A DNA stretch of 60,342 bases from Desulfurococcales archaeon. GTDB taxonomy: Archaea; Thermoproteota; Thermoprotei_A; Sulfolobales; NBVN01. The stretch lies in assembly GCA_015521325.1 (NCBI GenBank), contig WAOK01000005.1, positions 1 through 60,342 of the forward strand, read 5' to 3'. A program made the translations under genes and the position numbers. Shown here one piece after another: positions 33,814-42,730 of this stretch. A model generated the notes under the pieces. That model saw nothing but the letters and a program-made list of their open reading frames with translations. It was not told where the DNA came from and did not search any database. How positions within the stretch are numbered: position 1 is the stretch's first letter; every line of letters begins with the position of its first letter.

Positions 33814-34869
33814 ATGAATTCGAAGCACGTGATCGATCTGCCGAAGAAGATAGTGATCGGGGATGACGTCATCGGTGACATTCCCGAGATCTTAAAGGAG
33901 CTCAACCTCTGGGGCAGGGCCTATGTCCTAACTGGGCCCAACGTCAAGAAGTTAGTAGGCGAGAAGGTAGCTGATATACTGCAAGGCGAGGAGGCAGAGA
34001 TCGAAGTTGGTGTGGTTAGGACACCCATGATAAGCGAGATCGAGGGGCTCGTCGACCCGATAAGGAAGTTCAAGCCAAGAGCGATAATTGCGGTCGGGGG
34101 CGGTAAAGTCATAGATGCTGCTAAATATATATCGCGAGTGACGGGATCTCCGTTTATCAGTGTCCCTACAGCAGCGTCTCATGATGGTGTGGCATCACCG
34201 TTCGCTTCAGTGCGAGGGACAGGGAGAGTGACATCGGTTAAGGCTTCCCCACCAATAGCGATAGTTGCCGATATCAGAGTCATAGCATCCGCCCCGAGAA
34301 GGCTCCTTTTAGCCGGTGCTGGAGACCTAATAGGGAAGTTCACGGCTGTACTTGACTGGAGGCTGGCCCACAAGCTCAAGGGCGAGTACTACGGGGACTA
34401 CGCTGCGTCGCTCGCCCTGCTGAGTGCGAAACACGTCATAAACTTCAGTGAGGTCATAGCAAGAGGCGGTTCGGAAGCCGTAAGGATAGTTATGGAAGGC
34501 CTCACTTCTGCCTCAGTAGCTATGTGTATAGCCGGGTCCACTAGGCCAGCGTCTGGGTCGGAGCACTTGTTCAGCCACGCCCTCGACAAAGTCGCTAACT
34601 ATCCAGCACTCCACGGCGAGCAGGTGGCTGTTGGCACGATAATGATGGCCTACCTGCATGGGAAGAACTGGAAGAAGATAAGGTCGATCGTGAAGCGCCT
34701 CGGGTTGCCGTCAACTGCTAAGGAGTTAGGTGTCAGGGATGAGGACATCATAGAGGCCCTCACTATAGCGCACACGATAAGGCCCGAAAGGTATACAATA
34801 CTTGGTGAGTCAGGCCTCACGAGAGAGGCGGCTGAGGAGCTGGCAAGGGTAACGGGAGTTATAGGATGA
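33814..34869 (+). CDS. egsA: sn-Glycerol-1-phosphate dehydrogenase
   Basis: The 351-aa enzyme makes G1P from dihydroxyacetone phosphate for archaeal ether lipids. IAVGGGKVIDAAKY (nucleotide binding), TAASHDGVASPFASV, SGSEHLFSHAL (zinc His) and LHGEQVAVG (zinc His) are all present, so the active site is complete. It is preceded by GAGGTC and a TATA-like box. A G1P rather than G3P lipid backbone is a strong archaeal mark. Confidence 0.96.
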   Translation: MNSKHVIDLPKKIVIGDDVIGDIPEILKELNLWGRAYVLTGPNVKKLVGEKVADILQGEEAEIEVGVVRTPMISEIEGLVDPIRKFKPRAIIAVGGGKVIDAAKYISRVTGSPFISVPTAASHDGVASPFASVRGTGRVTSVKASPPIAIVADIRVIASAPRRLLLAGAGDLIGKFTAVLDWRLAHKLKGEYYGDYAASLALLSAKHVINFSEVIARGGSEAVRIVMEGLTSASVAMCIAGSTRPASGSEHLFSHALDKVANYPALHGEQVAVGTIMMAYLHGKNWKKIRSIVKRLGLPSTAKELGVRDEDIIEALTIAHTIRPERYTILGESGLTREAAEELARVTGVIG

Positions 34870-34879
34870 GGTGGTAGAA

Positions 34880-35314
34880 ATGGGAATAATCACTTTGGTG
34901 AGTTCATTTGTGGCGAAGGAGGGCTACACCTTTCAGTTCACAGGACCAGCCCCAGAATGCGCGGACTGCCCCTTCAGGAGGGTATGTGTCGACAAGCTGA
35001 AGCCAGGGCATGTCTATAGAGTGGTGAAGGTTCTCGGCATTAAGAACAAGTGTCGCTTAACGGGCTCTGTGACTACTGTCGAAGTTGAGGAGGTCCCAGC
35101 TAAGACGGCTGTCCCGAGTAGGCTCGCTGTGGAGGGGATGGTCATAAGGTTCAGTAAGGTGCAGTGTGATAGGAGGGACTGCCCATATTACAGTATATGC
35201 AGGCAGAAGCTACTGCCGGAGACAGCGAAAGTGAAGATAGTTGGTGTGGGTAAGAAGATAAATTGCCCTAGAGGACTTCCCCTCCGTGAGGTCGATGTCC
35301 TCGTTATTGATTAG
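34880..35314 (+). CDS. UPF0179-family cysteine-rich protein
   Basis: The protein of about 144 aa has two cysteine motifs, CADCPFRRVC and CDRRDCPYYSIC, plus Cys in NKCRL and NCPRG, consistent with binding an iron-sulfur cluster or zinc. The family is archaeal and of unknown function. ATG 34880 follows GAGGTGG (34868-34874) by 5 nt and is preferred to GTG 34871. It is probably co-transcribed with egsA. Confidence 0.85.
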   Translation: MGIITLVSSFVAKEGYTFQFTGPAPECADCPFRRVCVDKLKPGHVYRVVKVLGIKNKCRLTGSVTTVEVEEVPAKTAVPSRLAVEGMVIRFSKVQCDRRDCPYYSICRQKLLPETAKVKIVGVGKKINCPRGLPLREVDVLVID

Positions 35315-35321
35315 TGAGGGC

Positions 35322-35993
35322 TCAAACTAGCTTAGTGTTTATCTGCACTATCTCCTCAGTTATGGTGTTACCCCTCACAAGCTTCCTCCTCCGCTCACCC
35401 TTCCTCCTCGGGTGGAACCCCGGAGGGCCGGAGAGCAGGATGTACTTCTTTACCGGGCCGTGCACCGAGGGCAGCATCGGCGCTCCGGTGAGGTCACTGC
35501 CACCGGTTATGAGGAGCTCCTTCCCTTGAATACCAACGACATCAGCGGGAACTTTTTCACCTATTCTCTTCCCTATAAAGATCTCAGCGTTCTTCCCGCT
35601 TACCAGGATTTGGAAGGACTTAGAGCGGAACACCTCGCCGACAGTGCGCTCAACACCTAGGAGCTCCTCGAGCATGGCCTTGGGGACGTGAAGTTCCTCC
35701 GGGGGGATCTCCTCGGACGGCATGACCTTGAGGGTTATGTTTAGTTTCTCCCCAGCCGCCCTGTCCTTCCAGATCCTTAGGGTGACGTAGCCGTAGGGGG
35801 TGTTGAGCTTCTTTAGTAGTTCGGGATTAGCGTAAGCGACCGGTATCTTCTTTTTCTCTTTATGATCCACCGTGAACTCTAGCTTCGCGTCACCAACACT
35901 CTCGACGCCGACAACCCTCACCCACACAGGCCGCGGCTCCCCAGCCTCCGGGTCGTTGACCACTACCTTGAACTCCGGCACCTCCAGCCTCAC
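35322..35993 (-). CDS. rps6e: Ribosomal protein eS6, long form
   Basis: The 223-aa protein ends with the conserved eS6 core, ITGGSDLTGAPMLPSVHGP and HPRRKGERRRKLVRGNTITEEIVQIN. The N terminus (FKVVVNDPEAGEP) matches the start of eS6, but about 100 residues separate it from the second half. Short archaeal eS6 is about 125 aa; longer forms occur in Crenarchaeota. The insert looks beta-rich and shows no familiar motif. The GTG start at 35993 lies about 28 bp from a palindromic TATA core shared with the divergent DUF371 gene. Confidence 0.92.
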   Translation of the reverse strand: MRLEVPEFKVVVNDPEAGEPRPVWVRVVGVESVGDAKLEFTVDHKEKKKIPVAYANPELLKKLNTPYGYVTLRIWKDRAAGEKLNITLKVMPSEEIPPEELHVPKAMLEELLGVERTVGEVFRSKSFQILVSGKNAEIFIGKRIGEKVPADVVGIQGKELLITGGSDLTGAPMLPSVHGPVKKYILLSGPPGFHPRRKGERRRKLVRGNTITEEIVQINTKLV

Positions 35994-36016
35994 CAGCCTG
36001 TCCCCTACACAGAAGG

Positions 36017-36026
36017 GCTTTAAAGC
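36017..36026. promoter_or_regulatory. Palindromic TATA box between eS6 and the DUF371 gene
   Basis: GCTTTAAAGC (36017-36026) is a perfect 10-bp palindrome. It lies about 28 bp from the eS6 start on the minus strand and about 33 bp from the DUF371 start on the plus strand, the distances expected for leaderless or short-leader archaeal transcripts. It is the only A/T core in the gap, so it probably serves both. Confidence 0.6.
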
Positions 36027-36054
36027 TTGTCCCCTCCCCCGCTACAGGGGTTGC

Positions 36055-36573
36055 TTGGAGAGGGAGAGCTGGTACTGCATCGAGGTAGTGGAGTTCGTGG
36101 GCCACGAGAACGTCAGGGCAGAGCACGAGACAACCTTCGAAATAACTACGGAGCCCTACCTGACGCCGAGGGGTGACTGCATAATAGGGATTAAGGCGAG
36201 TAAAGCCCTCAGGGACTTCAGCGACTGCTTCAAAAGATTGGTGAGGTCAAGCTCGACGAGGATACACGTAGTTATAGTGAGCGAGGACGGCGCAGTGGAT
36301 ACTGCGAGTGGGTGGGGGAGTGAAGAACTCACGTACGAGGACCCTACCAGAATAATCGTTAGGAGATCATCCTACGTCTCCGGAAACACGGCAGTCATCA
36401 AGGCTAATAAGGCGGCGAGGAACCTGAGCAGGGCCCTCATTAACTCTCTAAGGAGAGGTAGTAGGGCAGTAGCCATATTCGTCGCGGTCAAGCCCCAGAG
36501 GGCGGTCGATTATGGGGTTCGAGGAAGAGAGGAGAAGGCTGGTCAGCAAGCTCATACGGGAGGGCATACTTAA
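36055..36573 (+). CDS. DUF371-family protein
   Basis: The 172-aa protein matches the archaeal DUF371 family: EVVEFVGHENVRAEHETTFEI, LTPRGDCIIGIKASKA, then RSSYVSGNTAVIKANKAA. The function is unknown. The open frame runs further upstream across the eS6 promoter; TTG 36055 gives the normal N terminus and fits the TATA spacing. It overlaps the pcm gene by 62 bp, an unusually long overlap, so one of the two boundaries may be off. Confidence 0.8.
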   Translation: MERESWYCIEVVEFVGHENVRAEHETTFEITTEPYLTPRGDCIIGIKASKALRDFSDCFKRLVRSSSTRIHVVIVSEDGAVDTASGWGSEELTYEDPTRIIVRRSSYVSGNTAVIKANKAARNLSRALINSLRRGSRAVAIFVAVKPQRAVDYGVRGREEKAGQQAHTGGHT

Positions 36574-37177
36574 GAGTAAAGAAGTGATAGACGCCTTCCT
36601 CAAGGTCCCCAGAGAAGAGTTCGTGCCCAGGCACCTCAAGAGGCTTGCCTACGCCGACATGCCCCTCCCGATAGGGCATGGACAGACAATAAGCGCCCCT
36701 CACATGGTCGCCATAATGACTGAAGCCCTCGCCCCAAGGAAGGGTAACAAAGTATTGGAGGTCGGGACGGGGAGCGGGTACCAAGCAGCAATACTAGCGG
36801 AAATAGTAGGGGACGAGGGGCATGTCTGGACAATCGAGAGGATACCGGCACTGGCTGAGTTCGCGAGAGAGAACCTTCGCAGAACCTCTTACGCCAGGAG
36901 AGTTACAGTGATAGTCGGTGACGGGAGCAAGGGCTACCCCGATGCGATGCCCTACGACAGGATCATAGTTACTGCTGCAGCTCCAGACGTGCCTGAGCCC
37001 CTCATAGAACAGCTCGCTCCAGGGGGGCGACTAGTTATCCCTGTCGGTGACTCCTTCACTCAGCGTTTACTGATACTCGAGAAGCGCCATGACGGCTCGA
37101 TAATTAAGAGGTGGGGAACCTACTGCGTGTTTGTCCCCTTGATCGGGGAGTACGGTTTTAGGGAAAGGGATCACTGA
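36512..37177 (+). CDS. pcm: Protein-L-isoaspartate O-methyltransferase
   Basis: The 221-aa repair enzyme methylates isoaspartyl residues in aged proteins. Motif I VLEVGTGSGYQAAI (about 80-93), the earlier GHGQTISAPHMVAIM and YDRIIVTAAAPDVPEPLIEQL are diagnostic. Such repair is expected to matter at high temperature. The ATG start lies within the end of the DUF371 gene. Confidence 0.95.
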   Translation: MGFEEERRRLVSKLIREGILKSKEVIDAFLKVPREEFVPRHLKRLAYADMPLPIGHGQTISAPHMVAIMTEALAPRKGNKVLEVGTGSGYQAAILAEIVGDEGHVWTIERIPALAEFARENLRRTSYARRVTVIVGDGSKGYPDAMPYDRIIVTAAAPDVPEPLIEQLAPGGRLVIPVGDSFTQRLLILEKRHDGSIIKRWGTYCVFVPLIGEYGFRERDH

Positions 37178-37266
37178 GGGTCCCACTCATCATTGCTCAG
37201 CCACTAGCGGTTAGCTCATCCCCCGTGGTAATTAGGTGAGTAAGTTATTCATCGTTAACCCGCGCT

Positions 37267-37328
37267 TAGGTCAGATCGTCGCGAGCTCCTCACCGATCAA
37301 AGTCGTCTGGAGCGGCTTCATCATCCCA
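37267..37328 (-). ncRNA. Candidate box C/D sRNA guiding methylation of 23S rRNA
   Basis: The minus strand has a C box ATGATGA (37318-37324), a D'-like TTGA (37297-37300), a C' box GTGAGGA (37287-37293) and a D box CTGA (37271-37274). C' and D are exactly 12 nt apart, as in archaeal dual-guide RNAs. The flanks can form a short terminal stem (UGGG with CCUA). The 12-nt guide before D pairs over its full length, with two G.U pairs, to 23S rRNA at 41-52 of this window; the fifth-nucleotide rule points to U45 (about E. coli 2460). D' is a non-consensus TTGA, and the target of the C/D' guide is not in the window. Confidence 0.68.
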
Positions 37329-37416
37329 TTCAAGGGGGTCTGGGGGCTTAATCAGTGTTGGCTTTGGGGAGATCAAGGATAAACCGCCTGCCGGAAATTG
37401 AGGACGGGCGCGTTCG

Positions 37417-38925
37417 TTGCTCAGGGGGCGCTCATATGGCATATTACTGCACGTAACGTCCCTTCCCTCACCGTTCGGGGTAGGGGATGTGGGGCCAGCG
37501 GCTAGGGAGTTCGTTGAGATACTGAACACGCTGGGTAAGCCGGTCTGGCAGGTTCTCCCCCTGACTCAGACCGGGAGAGCGACGTCCTACTCACCCTACA
37601 GCGGTCCCTCGGCATTCGCTATGAACACCCTCCTAATAAGCCCGGAAGATCTTGCCGAGGAAGGCCTCGTGGACAGGGCTCTTGTAGAGAGGCTGAGGAG
37701 GTCGCCGAGGCCTAGGGCCGAGTACGGGGTTGCTGAGGAAATAAAGGAGAGGGTGGTGGGAGAGGCGTTTAGGCGATTTAAGGAGGATGCTGGTTTGAGG
37801 GGCGCGTTCGAGGCGTTCGTTGAGGCTAATGAGTGGTGGCTGATCGACTACGCGCTGTTCGAGGTGCTGTCCAAGCTCCACGGTGGGAGGTCGTGGGTTG
37901 AGTGGAGGCGGGAGTACAGGGACAGAGAGAGTAGAGCGCTGGATGCTGTGATGAGGGAGCGGAGAGAGGAACTCGAGTACGTGATGTTTAAGCAGTTCCT
38001 GGTGTTCAGGCAGTGGCTCAGGCTGAGGGATCTGGCGAGGCGGTTGGGCATAGTCATAGTGGGGGACATACCCTACTACGTGGATCACAACAGCGCAGAC
38101 GTGTGGGCGAACAGACACCTCTTCAAGCTAGACGAGAAAGGAAGGCCCCTCTACGTGGGAGGGGTGCCGCCGGACTACTTCAGCAGGACTGGGCAGTTGT
38201 GGGGTAACCCCGTCTATGACTGGGGAGCGCACAGGGAGGAGGGTTTCAGGTGGTGGATACTCAGGCTCTCGCACGCGCTCAAGCTCTACGACCTCGTCAG
38301 GCTCGACCACTTCAGGGGATTCATGGCGTACTGGGAGGTGAGGGCTGGCTCGCCAACGGCAGAGAAGGGGAGGTGGGTCAGGGTACCATACGAGGAGTTC
38401 TTTGAGACCCTCGCGCGCTCATTCCCTTCGATGCCCTTCATAGCCGAGGACCTGGGCTTCATAACGGCCGACGTTAGGGAGGTGATGCTGAAGTACTCCC
38501 TCCCTGGCATGAGGGTGCTTGTGTTCGCGTTCTCTGGCAACCCGAGGAACGAGCACCTACCGCATAACCTAGGGAGGAACATGGTCATCTACACCAGCAC
38601 CCACGACACCAACACGGTTCTCGGGTGGTTCACGGATGAGGCCCCGAGGAAGTCGAGGGCTGCACTAAGCAGGTACGTGGGCAAGCGCGTGACCCCTAAG
38701 AACGTCGTTAAGGAGGTAACAAGGCTGGCGATGGCGTCGTCTCCCTCCCTGGCCGTGGTGCAGATGCAGGATGTCTTGATGTTAGGTAGCGAGGCACGAA
38801 TGAACAGGCCGGGCACCTCCAGAGGCAACTGGTTGTGGAGGGCGACATCGATCAGGAGGGAGGACATGGTATGGGTTGCAGAGCTGGCGGAGGTCTACGG
38901 CCGCGTCACTGGGGCCTTAACCTGA
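37417..38925 (+). CDS. malQ: 4-alpha-glucanotransferase (GH77, amylomaltase)
   Basis: The 502-aa enzyme transfers maltooligosaccharide units. N-terminal GILLHVTSLPSPFGVGD, the nucleophile in VRLDHFRG, the acid/base in FIAEDLG and the transition-state Asp in TSTHDTNT are all seen, so it should be active. It is the only obvious glucan enzyme in the window. The TTG at 37417 is the chosen start because it lies directly before the conserved N terminus; no strong Shine-Dalgarno sequence is seen. Confidence 0.95.
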   Translation: MLRGRSYGILLHVTSLPSPFGVGDVGPAAREFVEILNTLGKPVWQVLPLTQTGRATSYSPYSGPSAFAMNTLLISPEDLAEEGLVDRALVERLRRSPRPRAEYGVAEEIKERVVGEAFRRFKEDAGLRGAFEAFVEANEWWLIDYALFEVLSKLHGGRSWVEWRREYRDRESRALDAVMRERREELEYVMFKQFLVFRQWLRLRDLARRLGIVIVGDIPYYVDHNSADVWANRHLFKLDEKGRPLYVGGVPPDYFSRTGQLWGNPVYDWGAHREEGFRWWILRLSHALKLYDLVRLDHFRGFMAYWEVRAGSPTAEKGRWVRVPYEEFFETLARSFPSMPFIAEDLGFITADVREVMLKYSLPGMRVLVFAFSGNPRNEHLPHNLGRNMVIYTSTHDTNTVLGWFTDEAPRKSRAALSRYVGKRVTPKNVVKEVTRLAMASSPSLAVVQMQDVLMLGSEARMNRPGTSRGNWLWRATSIRREDMVWVAELAEVYGRVTGALT

Positions 38926-40060
38926 CTATGAAGAACCCGTCTGTGCCGTCGAGGTGCGGGTACAACCTACCAACCTCCTCAGCTACTGAGTAGACTCTAT
39001 ACCCGTCCCTCAGCCAGGGGAGGGGCTTCTCGGGCTCGTATAGCTGAGACAGCGCCTCCACATGCTCCTCACCCTCCTCAGGCATGACGGAGCACGTTGA
39101 GTACACGACGTACTCAGGTTCCATGTCGTACGCAGCAAGAAGCATCTCCCTCTGGAGCCTCGAATAATGAGCCACCTTACCCTCAGTCAAGCTCACCTTT
39201 ATCCCGGGATCCTTACCGACTGCGCCCGAGTTACTGCACGGTGCGTCAAGGAGCACCTTCCCAGCCCGCCCAACTAGGGGCCTCGCTGTTGAGTCGGCGG
39301 CGACCAGCTGAACCCTCCCTAGGTCTACGCCCAGCTTCTTCATGAGGTTCCTGGCCTGTACTAGCCTCTTAACGCTTATGTCAACCGCGACTACCCAGGC
39401 CCCGTTCTCAGTGAGCATCATGATGAGGGAGGTCTTCATCCCCGGAGCTGCAGCCATATCAACGATCATGTCCCCCGGCTCTGGCTTGAGCGCTTCTACT
39501 ACTGCGGCGGAGGCCTTATCCTGCGGTATAGCCCTGAACTCCTTAACGGGTCTGAGGAGCCTCACAGGCTTCGGCGTGCTCACTACCTTGAGCATGTAGG
39601 GTATGTGCTTGTCCTGCTCCACCACCACGCCTTCGGACTCAAGCTCCTTAACGACCCGATCAACGTCGGTGACGAGGGTGTTCACCCTGAGCCACCAGAC
39701 CCGCCTATTCATTGCCTCAAGCATCCTCTCCCCCTCATCCCTACCTAGCAGTTCCGTGACCCTCTCATAGAACCAGCGAGGGTACGACAGCCTGCAGTGG
39801 GGCTCCCTCGGCTCCCTCACGCCCTTGAGCCAGGCTCTAGCGAGCGTCCCATACCTCTTCCTCCTGCCCAGTACGCACACAAGTTTCCAGTAATCACTGA
39901 CGAACTTCCTAACCATCTCGTAGAGCCTCTCCCGCTCATCAAGCGTCTTCGCGCATCTCCCAGCGCACGCCCTCTTGAAGGCTACGTCAACAGACACACT
40001 CCTCTCCACGACGTAGTAGAGGGCGCTGGCCAGCAACTTAATCAGTTTCCTGTCCCTCAC
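38906..40060 (-). CDS. NOP2/Sun-family RNA m5C methyltransferase, NusB-domain type
   Basis: The 384-aa protein starts with an all-helical NusB-like domain (KLIKLLASALYYVVERSVSV) followed by a Rossmann methyltransferase. DMAAAPGMKTS, DAPCSNSG (motif IV Cys) and YSTCSVMPEEGE (motif VI Cys) show a complete active site. The frame extends to 40183, but TATAATCG on the minus strand (about 40092-40099) would start transcription near 40070, so GTG 40060 fits as a short-leader start. Its 3' end overlaps malQ by 20 bp. Confidence 0.88.
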   Translation of the reverse strand: MRDRKLIKLLASALYYVVERSVSVDVAFKRACAGRCAKTLDERERLYEMVRKFVSDYWKLVCVLGRRKRYGTLARAWLKGVREPREPHCRLSYPRWFYERVTELLGRDEGERMLEAMNRRVWWLRVNTLVTDVDRVVKELESEGVVVEQDKHIPYMLKVVSTPKPVRLLRPVKEFRAIPQDKASAAVVEALKPEPGDMIVDMAAAPGMKTSLIMMLTENGAWVVAVDISVKRLVQARNLMKKLGVDLGRVQLVAADSTARPLVGRAGKVLLDAPCSNSGAVGKDPGIKVSLTEGKVAHYSRLQREMLLAAYDMEPEYVVYSTCSVMPEEGEEHVEALSQLYEPEKPLPWLRDGYRVYSVAEEVGRLYPHLDGTDGFFIVRLRPQ

Positions 40061-40209
40061 CTCGGGAACGCACCTATGGCCTGGCCCCTCCGCGATTATA
40101 TCTCTGCCCCCGTAATACCGCGTAATTACTGGCTGGAGGTGACCGCGCGGCGAGATCGGCGGTTCGCCACTTATCCGTCCCAAACCCTCGGATAGTTTTA
40201 GGGGCGGGT

Positions 40210-40869
40210 TTGAGCGGCTTCATTTATTCAGTTACTCTGGAAGTGCTCTCGAGGTATAGGGAGAAGGCAGAGGCAGTGCTTAAGGCCGCGGTCAGGCTCG
40301 CTGCCAGGAACAGGGAGAGGGGTGCCTCTCCTGGTGATTTCGAGTTCCGCGAGCTTGTTCGGGAGCTTAGGGAGGCCGGGATAGAGTACAACCCGTCATC
40401 CCTCCTCACCAGGCTGGAGAGGGATTACGGGATAATCGAGAGGACCTTGAGGACATCCACGCAGAAGTGGTGGAGGTTCAGGAGCCTCGAGGAGGTCGTC
40501 ATGGCACTGAAGGACTTCTCCGGTGGAGGAGGTGAAGTCGACGAGGTCGCTGACCCAGAGGAGGCCTTGCTGGAGCTGAAGGTCAGGCTCGTGGACATAG
40601 ACTCGACGATATCGAGGCTCAAGGCTCTGGCGCAGAAAGGGAGGCTTGGGAGAAGGGAGAGGGAGGAGCTGAAGAAAATAGTGATGAACGAGCTGACGGA
40701 GGCTGTGAGGGTCCTTAAGGAGGTGGAGGAGTATGGGGCCGAGAGGTTCGCCGACTTCGGGGTTAAGGTCAGGCTCGCAATAAAGCTAGCGATGAGGGCC
40801 GCGGCTCCCTCAGTTAAGGGTAACGAATTAGAGCTCGCCCTCGACACGATCGCGAGGACAGTGAGATGA
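40210..40869 (+). CDS. Hypothetical protein with winged-helix-like N terminus
   Basis: The 219-aa protein has a helical N-terminal region (residues 1-100) that looks winged-helix-like (FRELVRELREAGIEYNPSSLLTRLERDYGIIER). The second half is highly charged and helical, with coiled-coil character (LLELKVRLVDIDSTISRLKALA and later). I recognise no family. The stop is coupled to panE by a 4-bp overlap, so it belongs to the pantothenate operon. The TTG start is provisional. Confidence 0.7.
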   Translation: MSGFIYSVTLEVLSRYREKAEAVLKAAVRLAARNRERGASPGDFEFRELVRELREAGIEYNPSSLLTRLERDYGIIERTLRTSTQKWWRFRSLEEVVMALKDFSGGGGEVDEVADPEEALLELKVRLVDIDSTISRLKALAQKGRLGRREREELKKIVMNELTEAVRVLKEVEEYGAERFADFGVKVRLAIKLAMRAAAPSVKGNELELALDTIARTVR

Positions 40870-41855
40870 GTGATCTAAGGTACTGCGTCATCGGCCCTGG
40901 CGCCGTCGGCTCTCTTATAACCCACGCACTTAACACGGCGGGGATCGTTCCCCGCGTGATCACCCGTTCTGCCGCTAGGGCGAGCGAGCTGGCGTCTGCC
41001 GGCGCCCACTTAATAACGCCGTCAGGCAGGGTCGTGAAGCTTGAACTCGATCCCGCCCCACCTGAGGGGTTAAGCGAGGGAGAATGTGATGTTATGATAT
41101 TCGCTGTAAAGGCGTATAACATTGAGGAAGCCGTTAGGAGGGTTAAGAAAGCGCTCTCTGCTAGGGGAATCGCCGTCAGTACCCAGAACGGGCTTGGCTC
41201 TCTAGAATTGCTTGAGGGTGTTTTCGGCCGCAATAGGTCAGCTCAGCTGGTACTCAATCATGGCGTGTCGAGAGCGGGAGGCGGCGCCTTCAAGTGGGTG
41301 GGGGGCAGCGAGTCGTACCTTGGCCAGCGCGGGGGCACTCCCTTAACAGCGTTGCTTGAGAGAGTAGCTAAGGATCTCGGCCTACTCGGTGTGAGGGTCG
41401 TGCGCGATATCGAGCCGCTGAGGTGGCTCAAGCTGTGCGTCAACGCTGGCATCAACCCCGTCACGGCCCTCCTCAAGCAGCCTAACGCCGTCATCGCCGA
41501 AGTCGGGTGGGCTGGTGAGGTGGCTGCGTTGGCGGCCAGAGAGTGCCATGAGGTGGCTGAGGCCCTCGGCATACACCTTCCGAGGGATCCCGTCGCCGAG
41601 GTACTCAGGGTGGCCGAAGCGACGGCTGATAACGTATCGTCCATGGCCCAGGACCTCATTAGGTGCAGGAGGACAGAGATCGACTACATAAACGGGAAGG
41701 TCGTCGAGAGGGGGGAGGAGGTAGGTGTAGGCACGCCCGTAAACAGGGTGCTCGCCAACCTCGTGAGGGCTGCCGAGAAGGTCTGCGGAGGGGAGGGATT
41801 AACTAGCTTCACTGCCTTTCCTAACATAAGGATACGGATTGGTGGTGCGCGATGA
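40866..41855 (+). CDS. panE: 2-Dehydropantoate 2-reductase
   Basis: The 329-aa NADPH enzyme reduces ketopantoate to pantoate. GPGAVGS at the N terminus binds NADP, a Lys lies in NPVTALLKQPN and a Glu in the C-terminal RRTEIDYINGKV motif; STQNGLGS is also typical. It is directly followed by panB. Both make the pantoate used by the pantoate kinase on the opposite strand. Confidence 0.94.
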   Translation: MSDLRYCVIGPGAVGSLITHALNTAGIVPRVITRSAARASELASAGAHLITPSGRVVKLELDPAPPEGLSEGECDVMIFAVKAYNIEEAVRRVKKALSARGIAVSTQNGLGSLELLEGVFGRNRSAQLVLNHGVSRAGGGAFKWVGGSESYLGQRGGTPLTALLERVAKDLGLLGVRVVRDIEPLRWLKLCVNAGINPVTALLKQPNAVIAEVGWAGEVAALAARECHEVAEALGIHLPRDPVAEVLRVAEATADNVSSMAQDLIRCRRTEIDYINGKVVERGEEVGVGTPVNRVLANLVRAAEKVCGGEGLTSFTAFPNIRIRIGGAR

Positions 41856-42730
41856 AGAAGGTGATGCCTAAGGACTTCATCAAGGCTAAGAGGGAGGGTA
41901 GGAAGCTGGCGGTCGTGACTGCCTATACCCATTACCAGGCCAGGGTCGCGGACGAGGCAGGCGTTGACGGCATACTCGTTGGGGACTCCCTGGGCATGGT
42001 GATAATGGGGTACGAGAGCACGCTTCCCGTCACGATGGAGGAGGTGATGCATCACCTGAGGGCAGTATTGAGCGCTTCGCCGAGGGCGCTCGTGATAGCG
42101 GACATGCCCTTCCTGAGCTACGAGGTCAGTGTTGCGGAGGCTGTGAGGAATGCTGGCTCGCTGATCAAGGCAGGAGCGGGGGCGGTTAAGGTCGAGGGCG
42201 GTGAGGAAGTAGTCGACGTTGTTGAGGAGCTTGTGAGGGCGGGGATACCGGTGATGGGTCACGTGGGCCTCAATCCGCAGAGGTACCTGGTACGCGGGGG
42301 CTACCGCCTCGCCGGCAAGACAGCGTCAGATGCCGAGAGAGTGCTTAGGGACGCACTCGCGCTGGAGGATGCGGGAGCTTTCTCAGTCGTGGTGGAGTTT
42401 ACGGCGGCGGAGGTGGCGAAGAAAGTCACCGAGGTGCTCCAGATCCCGACAATCTGCATAGGCTCGGGCCCGTTCTGCGACGGTCAGGTAACGGTCTTCC
42501 ACGACATACTCGGAATAAACCCCGAGCCCCCGCCCTTCGTCAAGCAGTTCGCCAGGACGAGGGAGCTGTGGTTGGAGGCGTTGCGCGCCTACGTGAGGGA
42601 GGTGAGGGAGGGCTTGTTCCCAGGTGAGGGCATGTACTGGGGGATGAGGAGCGACCGAGATAGGGAGGAGTTCGAGAATGTTGTCAGCAACCTAGTAAAG
42701 ATGAGGCGAGACCGGAGAGCCTCTCCCTGA
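41852..42730 (+). CDS. panB: 3-Methyl-2-oxobutanoate hydroxymethyltransferase
   Basis: The 292-aa TIM-barrel enzyme makes ketopantoate from alpha-ketoisovalerate and methylene-THF/H4[32 protein letters not shown], then VKVEGG and MGHVGLNPQ, are family hallmarks. It overlaps panE by 4 bp, and its end overlaps the convergent phosphopantothenate synthetase gene by 47 bp. Confidence 0.96.
   Translation: MKKVMPKDFIKAKREGRKLAVVTAYTHYQARVADEAGVDGILVGDSLGMVIMGYESTLPVTMEEVMHHLRAVLSASPRALVIADMPFLSYEVSVAEAVRNAGSLIKAGAGAVKVEGGEEVVDVVEELVRAGIPVMGHVGLNPQRYLVRGGYRLAGKTASDAERVLRDALALEDAGAFSVVVEFTAAEVAKKVTEVLQIPTICIGSGPFCDGQVTVFHDILGINPEPPPFVKQFARTRELWLEALRAYVREVREGLFPGEGMYWGMRSDRDREEFENVVSNLVKMRRDRRASP

Noticed and set aside
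35872-36054. N-terminal extension of the DUF371 frame
   Set aside because: It crosses the divergent promoter and overlaps the eS6 gene, has Ser/Thr/Pro-rich shadow-like sequence, and the family starts at about 36055.
37290-37529. 79-codon minus-strand frame between pcm and malQ
   Set aside because: It overlaps the malQ start and the C/D sRNA candidate, has no Shine-Dalgarno, and its sequence is unlike a protein family.
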